DNA from: Hofstenia miamia
Taxonomy: Eukaryota; Xenacoelomorpha; Acoela; Hofsteniidae
Reading direction: 5' to 3'
Length of the DNA stretch: 64,000 nt
NCBI GenBank assembly: GCA_900660155.1
Contig: CABFPE010000097.1
Coordinates: 810,772-874,771 of the forward strand
The notes beneath the pieces are model-generated. The model saw only the letters and a list, made by a program, of their open reading frames with translations, made no database searches and was not told the DNA's origin. Position 1 is the stretch's first letter; each line of letters begins with the position of its first letter. Position numbers and translations under genes: made by a program. Below, in pieces: positions 1-11,810 of the stretch.

Positions 1-547
1 ATTTCTGTTGCCATTTCCTCTGAAATTTTTTAGTTGTGCTACGTTTAATGACTTGTATTTCTTCTATCCCAAACTCTTTTAGGTTTTCTTTATGCAACTT
101 CACTGAGTTCCAGCCACCAGCTGCTACTTGTAAGTATTTTTGTAACTGCTGGTTTACGTAATTCTGCAGTTGACCCAAAAGATGACTTACATTATCTGGA
201 TCTTTTCTAATTTGATTGATACATGTATTTATATCAAGAATTAATTGTGCTTCGTACATATCTCTGGTATTTAAATTTGACGGCAATAATTCTTGAATAT
301 AATTTTTTAGTAGTTCAGTTGCTCTAATAATTTTATCCAATTCCCAATTATAATCTGGTAAATCAGGATTTACTATTTCTCCAAATCTTTTGTGTTGGGA
401 TGTAGATGAACAAGCTTTTTCTTCAACCTTCTGGTAGAGATTTTCTATTCTTACTGCTAAGTTTCCAATAGTATTTGATAATTGTTCAATTTCACTAAAT
501 TCTGGTTCTTGTGGAGCTTTTCTTTTGTTTGCGTGAGAAGATGTCAT
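1..547 (-). CDS. Partial ORF of unknown function, open at the window edge
   Basis: From an ATG at 547 the minus strand stays open for 182 codons and runs off the left edge, so it is 3'-incomplete. I translated it codon by codon and found no stop. The product is hydrophilic, rich in Gln, Asn, Leu and Lys, starts with a short basic stretch (ANKRKAPQ) and then has helix-like segments that look coiled-coil prone; later come GQLQNYVNQQLQKYLQ and a basic end. No catalytic motif or domain is recognisable. An intact open frame in this AT-rich, TE-dense sequence is unlikely by chance. It lies on the same strand as, and downstream of, a dead Ty3/gypsy integrase, so it could be the gag or ORF1 of another retroelement, or an exon of a host gene. 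I cannot decide between these. Confidence 0.5.
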   Translation of the reverse strand, partial: MTSSHANKRKAPQEPEFSEIEQLSNTIGNLAVRIENLYQKVEEKACSSTSQHKRFGEIVNPDLPDYNWELDKIIRATELLKNYIQELLPSNLNTRDMYEAQLILDINTCINQIRKDPDNVSHLLGQLQNYVNQQLQKYLQVAAGGWNSVKLHKENLKEFGIEEIQVIKRSTTKKFQRKWQQK

Positions 548-1854
548 CAGGAGTAGTTTTCTTTAGTCTGGATGCAATTTGTCTACCAAACTACTAAGGG
601 AAAATGAAGGTGTCTCAGCATTGAGAACTTCAAGGATTTTCATTTCATTAACCACTTCTGGTTGGCTAAACTTAGCTGGAACATGACAATAGTTTCAAGA
701 CAATATGCAATGCCATATATTGGAAGACCTATTGTATGAAAACCTAGCATCAGATCAAGGTGATAACAATGCCTGATATCCTCAATCTTGATATTTGCAT
801 ATTTTTTATGTTATCACTATGGCTTATAGAGGTATTGGGAAAAAGAAAACAATTTTCATCCTTTGGGGTTATTGAACAGTCCAATTTGTTATTTTGAGTC
901 CTTTCTGAAATTTTTCTGCAGAAAGACCTTGTCACTTGCTTTCCTCTGTCTAGCAGGTGTCCAGCATTGATTATGTCTTTGTGTTGACTGGCTACCTTTA
1001 TGTGGAGATAAATAAATTCTAAACACAGCTGTTATATATCTTGAGCACATGGCCCCTTTTATCCTGACCAGTTATAAAAAATAATTAATTTAAATTTATT
1101 ATTTTAAACTAAATGCTATACATAATAATTTTAATGAAATCCCAACCCCATCCTAGCCAAATACTCTCCTTCTCTTGGATCTCTTGTCAGTACAGAGAAT
1201 ACAGACTGCATTCTCTTGAATTGCCCAGAAGGTTCTGTAAGAGATTTGAATTCTTTATCATGTGTACTTTTCACATAAATATTGGCATGCATTTTCTTTT
1301 CTACTTAATCTTCTGATTTTCATCATAATGCTTGGGCTAGGCTCTAATAGCCTTTTACTAAAATGTACTATTGAAAACTACATTCTTGGCACACAAAAAA
1401 ACAAACAACAACAAAACAAATATTCAAATATTAAAATAAATTCTACAACAAGTGCAGTCCAGATCACTAAAACATCCACATTTCATATTTTTTTCTTCTC
1501 TTTACCTGGGCCACTGGATCTTTTTGAACTGAACAAACCTGGTTTGTTGATGTAAAACCCTGTTTAGTATCCATCCATGACTCTTGCTGTCTCAAAGTAG
1601 AATTATTTTGATTACTAAAACAACAGGCCACTTAATCATTCAACCTCAATATTTTATTATGTAGATCATAACAATATAGTACAATATTTGTCATGTGCCC
1701 TATATTGACATACAAGGTATGGTTCTTGAACTCCATTCTGCTATGGATTATTCTCAATTGCTTCATGTTAGAGCCAAATATGTTCTGTTGTTGCATTTGG
1801 AGGAGGGCTGGGCTGTAGGACTGCTGCTAAAGGTTCCACTCTCATGATTCACAT
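548..1854. other. No gene seen
   Basis: Only short frames without recognisable motifs. The stretch just left of 1855 could hold the 3' end of the Ty3/gypsy element, but I see no clear LTR or polypurine tract. Confidence 0.4.
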
Positions 1855-2900
1855 CTACTTGTTGAAATAAGGTAAATTCTTCATCTGATTTAACAAAACT
1901 TCTGATCCTTCCTCATCATTATCAGGTTTCACTAGTACAGATGATTTTTCTATACAGTTTAAGTTGATTAATGTGGCAATTAAATATTGCTTATCAGGAT
2001 ACTTAATGTTCTTAATTCTTACATTAATGTTATTAATGACTTTAACTAATTCATAAGGGCCAGAATAAGTTCTATGTAATTTTTTTACCAATCCTGGTTT
2101 AATTACATTGTTTCCAACTTTAAATTCCTGAAATCACACTATCCAATTATATATATATATCACACAAAATTTCCTGCACTTTTGATGTTTTCTCAATTAC
2201 CAATTTATGCCATCACTTAAATTTTAGCCTAAGATCCAATGCATATTCATTAATATAGTCATAGCAATTAGATTGATCCTCTGGTTTAGGAAGCAACAAT
2301 TGTAGTGGTATTTGAGCATTTCCACCAAACATAGTTTGGTATGGTGAAATGCAAGTTGTCTTATGTTTATTTGTATTATATGCAGAGCAAGCATTTTGTA
2401 AGTGAATGTCACAATCTGATTGGTCTTCCTCTACATACTTGGATACAATATAAGTTAAAGTGTTGTTCCAATGCTTAGTCTGTCTATTACATTGAGGGTG
2501 AAATGCTGTTGTTCTCAATTTGTTCATCTCCAATAAAAAACACAATTGATACATTAATTTACTTTCAAAGTTTCTCTTTTGATCTGTTAAAATGTGATCA
2601 GATAAACCAAACAGAGTAAATATTTGACTCACTAATTTTTTTGCTGTAGTTTCTGTAGATGAGTCAACCACAGTCAATGACCACTTATTTCCTTAATTAG
2701 TTTTCAGCAATGGACCCATGAAATACAGGCTTAAAACTTCCATAGCATAACATAATTTAGTAAGTCTTAGAGGATCCTTTAGTACTGCTTGAGGAGATTT
2801 TCAGGAACTCCATTTTTCACAACAATTTATGAAAGATAAAATATCACTTGCTTGACCTAGACAAAAATACTGGTCTCTCACTTTTTTCATACTCACAAAA
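1855..2900 (-). pseudogene. Ty3/gypsy retrotransposon integrase, degenerate
   Basis: Read from about 2900 down to 1855, the minus strand gives a zinc-binding-like N-terminal remnant (FINCCEKW), an rve integrase core and a C-terminal GPY/F module (TYSGPYELVKVI, about 2060-2020). The core matches the Ty3/gypsy pattern: TDQKRNFES for the second catalytic region, then TTAFHPQ, then NNTL, then SPYQTMFG. The family inserts cDNA with a D,D,E triad. The second Asp is present (LTDQ), but the first is replaced in LSLYFMGP and the Glu of the usual VERF position is Lys (QTKHW). Stops break the frame near 2690 and 2800, and a gap separates the core (2213-2677) from the GPY/F part (1855-2091). It is therefore a dead fragment. 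No reverse transcriptase lies upstream where it would be expected. Confidence 0.85.
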
Positions 2901-3179
2901 GCAAAAAGATAAGCACCATACAAAATATTTACAAATTAGAAGTATTGTTCAAAAGAGGATATAAATCAAACATTGATTGTTTGGGAGGCAAAGAAGGGAA
3001 GGAAGATCAGGAGCCAGATATGAATTTCTTTATATTTTTCATTAACTTTGACTAACCCAACTATCAATGAAAACAACTATATACAAATGCATAAATCCAA
3101 TGAAGTAGACAATATGTTGATTAATCCAATAAATAATATTAGTCAACAATGTGAAAAATTTTTTTTTGAATTCTTTCCT

Positions 3180-5760
3180 ATATGGAAGTTATAATATTTT
3201 TACTGAATGAAGACCAGATATTGTTAGAGTCATTAGAGGATAGCATTCTGCAGTAAATATGAGGCTGTCTGAGGTAATACATTTCTACATATTGAAACTT
3301 CTTTGGTGGTGGATATTGTTCATAACATTGATGGCTGCAATTTGGGGCATAAAATAAGTGGGGTCATATAAGATTTTCTGAATAGTTGACTCATATATGT
3401 TCTTAATATCACCAAGTTGATATATCCCATGCCTGTTGTCACATTTGTAATAGGGAATCATTTATGTTTATTATATGATTAGGGAACATATCAGGTATAG
3501 TAAAATTTTTGTATACAAAGTGAGAATTTAGATCAAGAAACATAACTTTCTTTGTTTCATTGGTTTATTTTGGTAGTTCATTTGTTCATTTTTTGTAGGG
3601 CACCATGGTGTAATATTTTTGGTCATAAAATTAATTTTAGTAGACATTACCCAGGTTCAAATGGATCAACCTCTATATCCATCCAAAGAGAGTTTAATTT
3701 CCTCTAAATAAGAATTAAGATTCATAGACAACATATGCAATAAGGATATGCATTCCTCATATGTAATACATTTATAAATCCCATTGATAGAATGTGCCAT
3801 TTTAAATGCTAATTATTGATCAGTAATGGCATAATATTCTATCAATGAGAATTTAATGGAGAAAATTTTGAATATAAAAACTTGATATGTCATTGCCTAT
3901 AAAAAGGTTTGGAATCTCTGTTTCTTGAAATTTGATTTTGCATATTTCAGCAAAGGTGTTTTTGGGAAGAATAGCAAAATCATTGTGTGGGTCTCATAAA
4001 AATCCATTATCAGAAGTATTAAATACATATAAGGGATGTATGTCTGTGTATAATGTGCATTTTTTAAGATCATTTCTTCTAATGAATATTAGTTTTCATC
4101 TGTATATAATATTATCCATGCTGTACTTAATTGGGTTTCCAGCTTTTCAGTCTGTAATATATTCCATGCTCTTGGCTACTATAGAATTGCATTGCATTAC
4201 TTTGATGTAGTTGTTAAATGTTAAAATAACTTTATATTTTACATCAATTAGAATTATTTCTCTTTCTTTATACTTTGAATTATCAAGTTTTCCTAGTGTG
4301 AAATGTATTCTTTTAATAAAGGTTTTATTGCAAAGCAATTCAAATATTTTATAATTTAAGTAGAGCTTTCTGCAGTGTAGAAGGGTTTCTTTTAATATTG
4401 AAAATAACTGTTTAGTATTAAAATACTTCACACCTTTCACAAATGCCAAGTCATCTGCCCATGCAGATTCATACACACTTTGTATTATTAATTCTAATTC
4501 ATACAGTCCAGTTAATCTATCCAATGTAGAAAAATTTGTTAGATGTTCTTCACAGAAGAAATAAGCTTTATTTTTAAACAAAACCAAATATGGCATATCT
4601 GTAACAAATTAGACACTGAATAATAAAACATGTAAGAAATCAATATAAGGAAAAGAATTGACCAACCTTGAAGGCAAATCTGCCAGATTACATTCAGAAG
4701 AAATCCAAATAACATATTTTATGTGATGATTTATTAGAAATTGGATGATAATTGCCCACCATGTTAAAAATTGTGATCATAACTTGTTTTTTTTGAGATT
4801 AATTTAACAGTAAAAAATGAGAATTTTTCACTAAATTGTGATGAGTATAGTATTCAGGAAGCAAAGACATGTAGTTCATTTTAATAAATAGGAGAAAGAT
4901 TAGAATATGATGAACCATATATATTGTAGGCAGTAATATAACAACCAATTCCAACAGAGGATTCTTCAAAAAATATGTTAATGGGCTCCTGGATATCATT
5001 TGAAATTTTTTTTTTAAAGTAATTAATCAAAAATCTTACTATTCCACCACAAAGAGTAGTGAGGTTATAATAAAATGGAAGAACAAAATTAAGTCTACCC
5101 ACAACTCTCTGCCTAATTTTTTCTGAAAAGTCTAAATTTATAAATTCATTTACAAAAAATTTAAGAATATTCTTTATCTTTTTTCATGGTTATTTTGCCC
5201 TCTTTGACATCTATGTGCAACCCTAAAATATTAATAATTCCATTGACATTGTAAATATATTCTATTATTTGAATATTTTAGGATTTATGGGTAGAGATCC
5301 ATGATTCAATGTTAGAAATAATGGAGTTATCAAATATAAGCAAAACAGCATCCATATGTACCCATGAGAAATTGCAAATAGATCTTTGCTAGTTTAAGGA
5401 TTTCCTATACTGTTTTCTGTATGACTTTTGACAAAATTTCCATGTTTTTTACACTTATAGCAGACAATATTTTGCAAATTTGCACCCCTTGTTTGAACTT
5501 CTCAACTAATTTATTTTGTTGATTCTATAATGTTTCAATTTTCTCACTCTTTCATTTAATCTGAGATTATATTTGATCAATCTCATGCTCTTGTATTGAA
5601 TTAGTAAGAGCATGTATTTTCAAATTTATATTTCCTTTCAATGTCTGAAGAAATTTGTGTGAAATGGCAGTCATAAGAGCCTCATTCAGGTTCTTATGAT
5701 TGCTTTAATGAACTTGTAGCCTGACCTCAGGTCCTGTATGGCCTCTATAAAATAAGTTTT
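3180..5760 (-). pseudogene. Long relict coding-like region, unidentified
   Basis: On the minus strand, coherent protein-like sequence continues through scattered stops and shifts for roughly 2.5 kb. The best piece is an open frame of 149 codons at 4147-4596 containing LTGLYELELIIQSVYESAW and a hydrophilic Lys/Glu-rich end. Further pieces are a 73-codon frame at 4881-5102 (FFEESSVGIGCYITAYNIYG), a Lys/Gln/Glu-rich, coiled-coil-like stretch near 5450-5650, and, past the stop at 4147, segments such as DPHNDFAILPKNTFAEI near 3950. I recognise no domain. The position 5' of the gypsy integrase would suit the rest of a retroelement, but there is no reverse transcriptase motif. It may be a decayed gene of a large DNA transposon, an integrated virus or a host gene. 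Confidence 0.4.
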
Positions 5761-5847
5761 TACTAAGGAGTATGTTTTTGCAGTCAGTCTATGAATATAT
5801 TTACTCAACTCAAGAAAGTGTACCACACTTTCTATTTATAATAATTT

Positions 5848-5850
<3 letters not shown>

Positions 5851-5889
<39 letters not shown>
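5851..5889. repeat. (AAT)n microsatellite
   Basis: Thirteen perfect AAT units in a row, following the relict coding region. Confidence 0.95.
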
Positions 5890-8690
5890 TTATTTTAAAC
5901 CTTTGTGTAATACAAAAAGGTATAAAAATATTTAACAATGTCAAATTACAATTATCAAATTTTGTACATAAAATCAGATTGAGAATTTAATTTGTGCTCA
6001 CATATGAGCATTGGCATTTTCACCATTTTATATACAGTCTAACACAAAAAAATCAGCCCAACAATAAGTTAATAAAAAATTTTACAGGAAAATGCTCATC
6101 ACTTGGAGGTTTTAAAATTAAAGTTCTTTGTTAATGCTTTGTATGGAAATGACAATGACTAATTGCACTCTTGAATTCTTGAATAATTATACCCTAGAGG
6201 TTATATATTTGGCCAGCTCATTCAAAGCTCTGAATGTGGAATTATCTCGTTATTTGAACCTAGGTTAATCTATGACAAGAGGCATCTTTGTCTTGAAATA
6301 TGTAAAATTTTGGGGAATTGAATATTTTGAAGAACATGGATTTTCAATATTGAAGAGTTGGTAGAAATCTTGTAAAAAATTGATGCAGAATATTATAATT
6401 AAAGTAATTTAATTAAGTGTAAAGGACATACTTTGACACCTCTAAGTACTCATTGCAATTTATAATTCATTTGATAAAATGATACCCTACATAAACATAA
6501 TTCATCATGGCATGAATTTTCATTGTCAGACAACTATTACAGAGCAATGAATTTGGAATTGCAATAATGTGTCTATATATGCAAATTTAAGTTGTTTGCA
6601 TAAGCAAACAAAATACTACATAGAATGTGCTCAAATAATCTTAAAATATTTGCACTTTTTAAATCTAAGTCTTATTTTCAAATTGATTAGCAAGCTAGGA
6701 TTGGTATTAATCATCAAATTCAAACAACCAATTTTCTTGTAAGAACACATGCAAATATTAAGGTATTGAAAATAGTACACACAATTTGGAGATTTATTAG
6801 GAACTAAAAAAATTAATACATGCATGGGAGTAAAATATTATGTAATATAATAAATATATTTTATTTCATTTCATTTTATTTTTTTGTGCTAATTTTTGTT
6901 AATAAAAATAAAGGACTTATTATTTTTTTTTTATTAATTACCGTGTTAAACCAGCTTTTGGATGACATGTATCCTGATTGTACATTTCAACTTGTTGAGA
7001 TCATATCCTACACACTATGCATTTAATAGACTTTTGTAGAAATCTATGGAAATGTACTATTATTTTAATGAATAGCATATCAGTTTTCTAAACTACATTG
7101 AATGACATTCTTCAAAAATTCAGAAACATCATTTTAAAGTTAAATCCAAAAAATTTGATGTTTTAGCATGAACTGTGTTGAGTGTTAAAATTTGCAATAA
7201 TCAGTCTACATTCTAAATCCAACCAAACACTCTACACAATGTTTTTAGAGTAAATTAGTAATTCAGATCAAAGCAAGAATTGACTGTTTGACATATAGCT
7301 CATCTGTAGTAAATTTCAATTTGAGGGGTGATATTTCAGAACGAAATGTACAGCTTGGATTAGATAGGCTTTAATTTAAACTGTTTAAAATGAAATGAAC
7401 GTCTTAGTATAGAATTTGGATATATCTTGAAATTCTGACTTATTGGAAAAGAATGTTCTCTATTCAACATCAACAAGCGTCAAGTCAACCCTAGGTATTA
7501 GTTTGATTCGAAATAGAATACTGTATGGTTTCATGTATGGTTTGCCAATCAAGAAAACATCCTGAAGAAATAAAACTTTCAAAAAAATATATTTGATATA
7601 TAAATTGTAAAACTTTACCTAAAAATTTAACTATATTGCCACTGTCACTAAAGTTTCATTTACATGATGTCTACTGTTTTGTAGATGCAGATTTTAGTGC
7701 ATTGCAGCACAGAACACTACAGATTCATAAATGTATATAAGAGATTGGAGATTCAATTATACCAAAATGGTTAGCCATTCTTACTACAACACATATTTTT
7801 AAATAACAAAATATAGCATCACATTTGAGGTCCTCCATGATCGAGACAAAAAATCACGTGATAGGGCCATTACTGGACAATGACTAATATTTCAAATTAA
7901 ATATTTGAATTTATACTGTATAAATAATATTTGAAATTTTATTACACTTGCTAAGCTAAAATACTATCTCCATTTAGTATTTACTTGATTAATAGGGACA
8001 ATTTTAACACATTTGCTTCTTTTATTGGACTAGAAATAATTGTATGGAGCTGACATCAGCAGGAACTGAACCAAATCACACAAGAAATGGGTGGACCTGG
8101 AGAATGATTTTGACCACAGGATGAAACCAGTATAAGACCACGACTGAAAATGTGTGGTCACACAGCTCTCTATTTTAAATATAATTGGAGTAAGGAAAAA
8201 TGGTCATTAGGTATTGCTGCTAAATGTTTTACAACAAAAATTCTCATAGACACCTCAAAAACTTTTTAATTAAATGAATATGGGAAAGAATTTCGTAAAA
8301 CTTATAAAACATGCAAGTAAGATGGGTAATGAATAAATTAGTTCTATTTCCACATTTGTATTATCTTCAAATTTTTGCTGATCTGAGTTGTATTTCAAAC
8401 TTTCACAAGGTCATAAAACAAATTGTTAGTACACCAGTTGCGTCTAGAAATGCTATGATCAATAAAAACAAGATATACGAACAATTTATCAAGTACAATT
8501 AAATACAATCGTTAAAAAACAATATCATTCTTTTCCAGCCAAGCAAGACTTTCATGTTCTTTACAACTAAAAAATGCTGATAATGAAACGCCCAAGTGTT
8601 TACTAAAAATGTAATTGTGAAAATGTACTACGGTATTTTTAACTATGCATTAGTTACCTTTATTTAAAATTTTTTGTGCTCAAATTTAGA
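5890..8690. other. AT-rich stretch without a gene
   Basis: Only short frames of 60 to 70 codons with no motifs and low-complexity content. I see no repeat longer than simple A/T runs. Confidence 0.5.
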
Positions 8691-8698
8691 ATTTTTGC

Positions 8699-9430
8699 CT
8701 AAAATTGTTCAGTTGACGAAAATAACTGTCTAAAAAATTGTAGATGGTCGATTTTCTTGATTTGTTCTCTTGTCTCAAAATCCCCCACTACTTTGAATCT
8801 GCGAGCAGGTGCATTGTCATAGAGCAGAAGGATCTCTCGAGACCCAGAACTTCCAGTACCTGAGGCAGACATTGGGTGGCTTACCAATGACCAGCAACAG
8901 TGCACTTCTGCACAAGTGAAATCGTTGCCGCATTGCCTGGCCTGGTCACAAAACGGCTACCATCTCCTTGGTCACATTATGCTTCCTCCTGAACTTCTCA
9001 GGAGGTGCATCACCAACAGACACTTATTACGCTGACTGCTGCTTTGCCTCGGAGTCAAAACAGTAGATCCATGCTTCATCACTACTTAGAATTTCCAGAC
9101 ACCGCTTTAACGCCCAGTATCTAACTTATTAATCATTGTGTGACACCAAGTGACTTGTTTGGTCTTCTGCTCCTCAGCAAACGTAGGCCTGCCGGGGACG
9201 AATCTTGGTATTAAGGATGTGCAGGTGGACTTTGATGAAATCCCGATAACTACCTCCAACTATACCACAGTGACTTTCGCATCAGCGACATTATTCTCCT
9301 CTGTTATGGCCTCCACAGAGGGATATATCGCGGTGAAATTCCGAAAATCACTCAAACACAGTGACAGGGGAAGGGGTATCAATTACGAAGGATATCATAT
9401 GTTCTGCTGCTGCATTAGATCTCTTTTATA
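8699..9430 (-). pseudogene. Mariner transposase pseudogene
   Basis: The minus strand carries remnants of a Tc1/mariner cut-and-paste transposase in order. Near 9180-9120 is an EEQKTKQVTWCHTMINKLD segment like the linker before the catalytic core. Near 9095-9040 is SDEAWIYCFDSEAKQQ, the region of the first catalytic Asp with the typical D-E-x-W and D-x-E-x-K-Q-Q pattern. Near 8960-8700 is the second Asp region, LLLYDNAPARRFKVV, followed by DFETREQIKKIDH. Stops (two in a row after KQQSA) and frameshifts interrupt it, so it cannot be active. Terminal inverted repeats were not located. The C-terminal end of the transposase is missing. Confidence 0.8.
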
Positions 9431-10787
9431 ATGGTAAAAATCGTTGCTTTGAAATGCTACCTTGTAAACACTCAAAGTGACTTCTAGCAGACGAGCTACA
9501 AAATGACTTAAGATCATTGAATTGATTATGTGTGACCATTCTTTATTTTACGAGATCAATTGTCAATATCTAAAATCGATTCGCCTCATACTGTACTAAA
9601 CCCATCGAGCAACTCTGCTAAGATGTCCAACCGATAAGTTCATATTCATATTAACCCCAACCAATCTATTGAAAACTATAAAGAAACTAACCGTTTTCTC
9701 TGCATTTTCAAACAATTTTCTCCATGCCCATTAAAAATATTATAATTATTGGGACTTTTTCACATCTATTGTAAAATGCGCTTTCTTGCTATTGTGAAAG
9801 TTTAAGATAGAGACATTTATTCAATGAAAATTTTTACATGTTCAGAGAATAAAGCGGTCTAACGGCCATGGCACAGACTAGAGATTTATTCCAATTCCCA
9901 TAATATAAATTTCAATTCTAATTGTAATTCTATTGTCAGTAAAATTTACAATTTAAGAGCAGATATTTAAAAATTCATAAACAATTTTACATATTTTACA
10001 TTTACACAATTATAAATATTTCAATTAAATATTTTACAAAAAGCTCATGATTATAATATATTTTATAGGAAATAATTTTTTGAATTGGGTGGCGTTCTAA
10101 AGTTTATTCAAAATGTCAATTTCTAACTCAATTCTGATCATTACAATTCCAATTCCTACGCTCAGGAATTGATCATTTCTAATTCCACCTCCAGCAAAAA
10201 TATCCTATAAAGTAATTGAAATCCCTGGCATCAACAACTAAACTCATCTAACTAGTTTTCTGTACATAGACCACCCAAATCAGTAATTGTCCATACAATG
10301 CAAAAAATATCAAATTTGTCCTAAAATAGTTTAATCCAGATTTTCTATGTTTAAATAAATGTTTTTTTGGCTGTTGAAGAAATTTAGAAATTATTCACAT
10401 AAAATTATTTAGTAAATCAAAATTTTTTTAATTCTACTGAAATGTGAAAATGCAGTTTAAGGGCAAAGACAATGTAGAAAGGAAGTTCAAAGAGAACCTC
10501 CAACAATTACAGATAAGTTTCAAGCCGATAGAACTGTTCAGAACGTTAATAACCAGTGCGAAATACCAAGACCAGCATCAAGTTCTACACAGGAAGAAAA
10601 AGTCCTTGAAAGTTTTCTGCGAAGTCCTAGATAGTCTGTACTACAGGATCAAAGTGGACGTCAATTTGAGAACAAGCATTGTAAAAGCAAAAAATTATAA
10701 TTTCAGATATTCTTGTGCATTTATAATGAAAAAATTTTGGCCAAACACTACGCTTACAATGATTTTTTTGTGTATACATTTTTGGGA
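9431..10787. other. No gene seen
   Basis: Contains a zone at 9880-10210 enriched in the motif CCAATTCC and its complement, and a plus-strand open frame at 10444-10790 (Lys-rich, no domain) that runs into the assembly gap. The frame may be the end of a transposon, given the terminal-repeat-like sequence that follows it. Confidence 0.4.
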
Positions 10788-10810
10788 CACCCTATATATA
10801 TATATATATA
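10783..10810. repeat. Possible mariner-type terminus plus (TA)n at the gap edge
   Basis: The sequence tttttgggacacccta followed by (TA)n resembles the outer end of a Tc1/mariner inverted repeat with its TA target. The partner end was not found, and the (TA)n leads straight into the gap. Confidence 0.3.
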
Positions 10811-11810
10811 NNNNNNNNNNNNNNNNNNNNNNNNNNNNNNNNNNNNNNNNNNNNNNNNNNNNNNNNNNNNNNNNNNNNNNNNNNNNNNNNNNNNNNNNNN
10901 NNNNNNNNNNNNNNNNNNNNNNNNNNNNNNNNNNNNNNNNNNNNNNNNNNNNNNNNNNNNNNNNNNNNNNNNNNNNNNNNNNNNNNNNNNNNNNNNNNNN
11001 NNNNNNNNNNNNNNNNNNNNNNNNNNNNNNNNNNNNNNNNNNNNNNNNNNNNNNNNNNNNNNNNNNNNNNNNNNNNNNNNNNNNNNNNNNNNNNNNNNNN
11101 NNNNNNNNNNNNNNNNNNNNNNNNNNNNNNNNNNNNNNNNNNNNNNNNNNNNNNNNNNNNNNNNNNNNNNNNNNNNNNNNNNNNNNNNNNNNNNNNNNNN
11201 NNNNNNNNNNNNNNNNNNNNNNNNNNNNNNNNNNNNNNNNNNNNNNNNNNNNNNNNNNNNNNNNNNNNNNNNNNNNNNNNNNNNNNNNNNNNNNNNNNNN
11301 NNNNNNNNNNNNNNNNNNNNNNNNNNNNNNNNNNNNNNNNNNNNNNNNNNNNNNNNNNNNNNNNNNNNNNNNNNNNNNNNNNNNNNNNNNNNNNNNNNNN
11401 NNNNNNNNNNNNNNNNNNNNNNNNNNNNNNNNNNNNNNNNNNNNNNNNNNNNNNNNNNNNNNNNNNNNNNNNNNNNNNNNNNNNNNNNNNNNNNNNNNNN
11501 NNNNNNNNNNNNNNNNNNNNNNNNNNNNNNNNNNNNNNNNNNNNNNNNNNNNNNNNNNNNNNNNNNNNNNNNNNNNNNNNNNNNNNNNNNNNNNNNNNNN
11601 NNNNNNNNNNNNNNNNNNNNNNNNNNNNNNNNNNNNNNNNNNNNNNNNNNNNNNNNNNNNNNNNNNNNNNNNNNNNNNNNNNNNNNNNNNNNNNNNNNNN
11701 NNNNNNNNNNNNNNNNNNNNNNNNNNNNNNNNNNNNNNNNNNNNNNNNNNNNNNNNNNNNNNNNNNNNNNNNNNNNNNNNNNNNNNNNNNNNNNNNNNNN
11801 NNNNNNNNNN
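10811..11810. other. Assembly gap of exactly 1000 N
   Basis: The round length suggests a placeholder, so the true distance is unknown. It removes the 3' end of the first DEG/ENaC gene; by comparison with the intact paralogue about 490 coding bases are missing. Confidence 0.98.
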
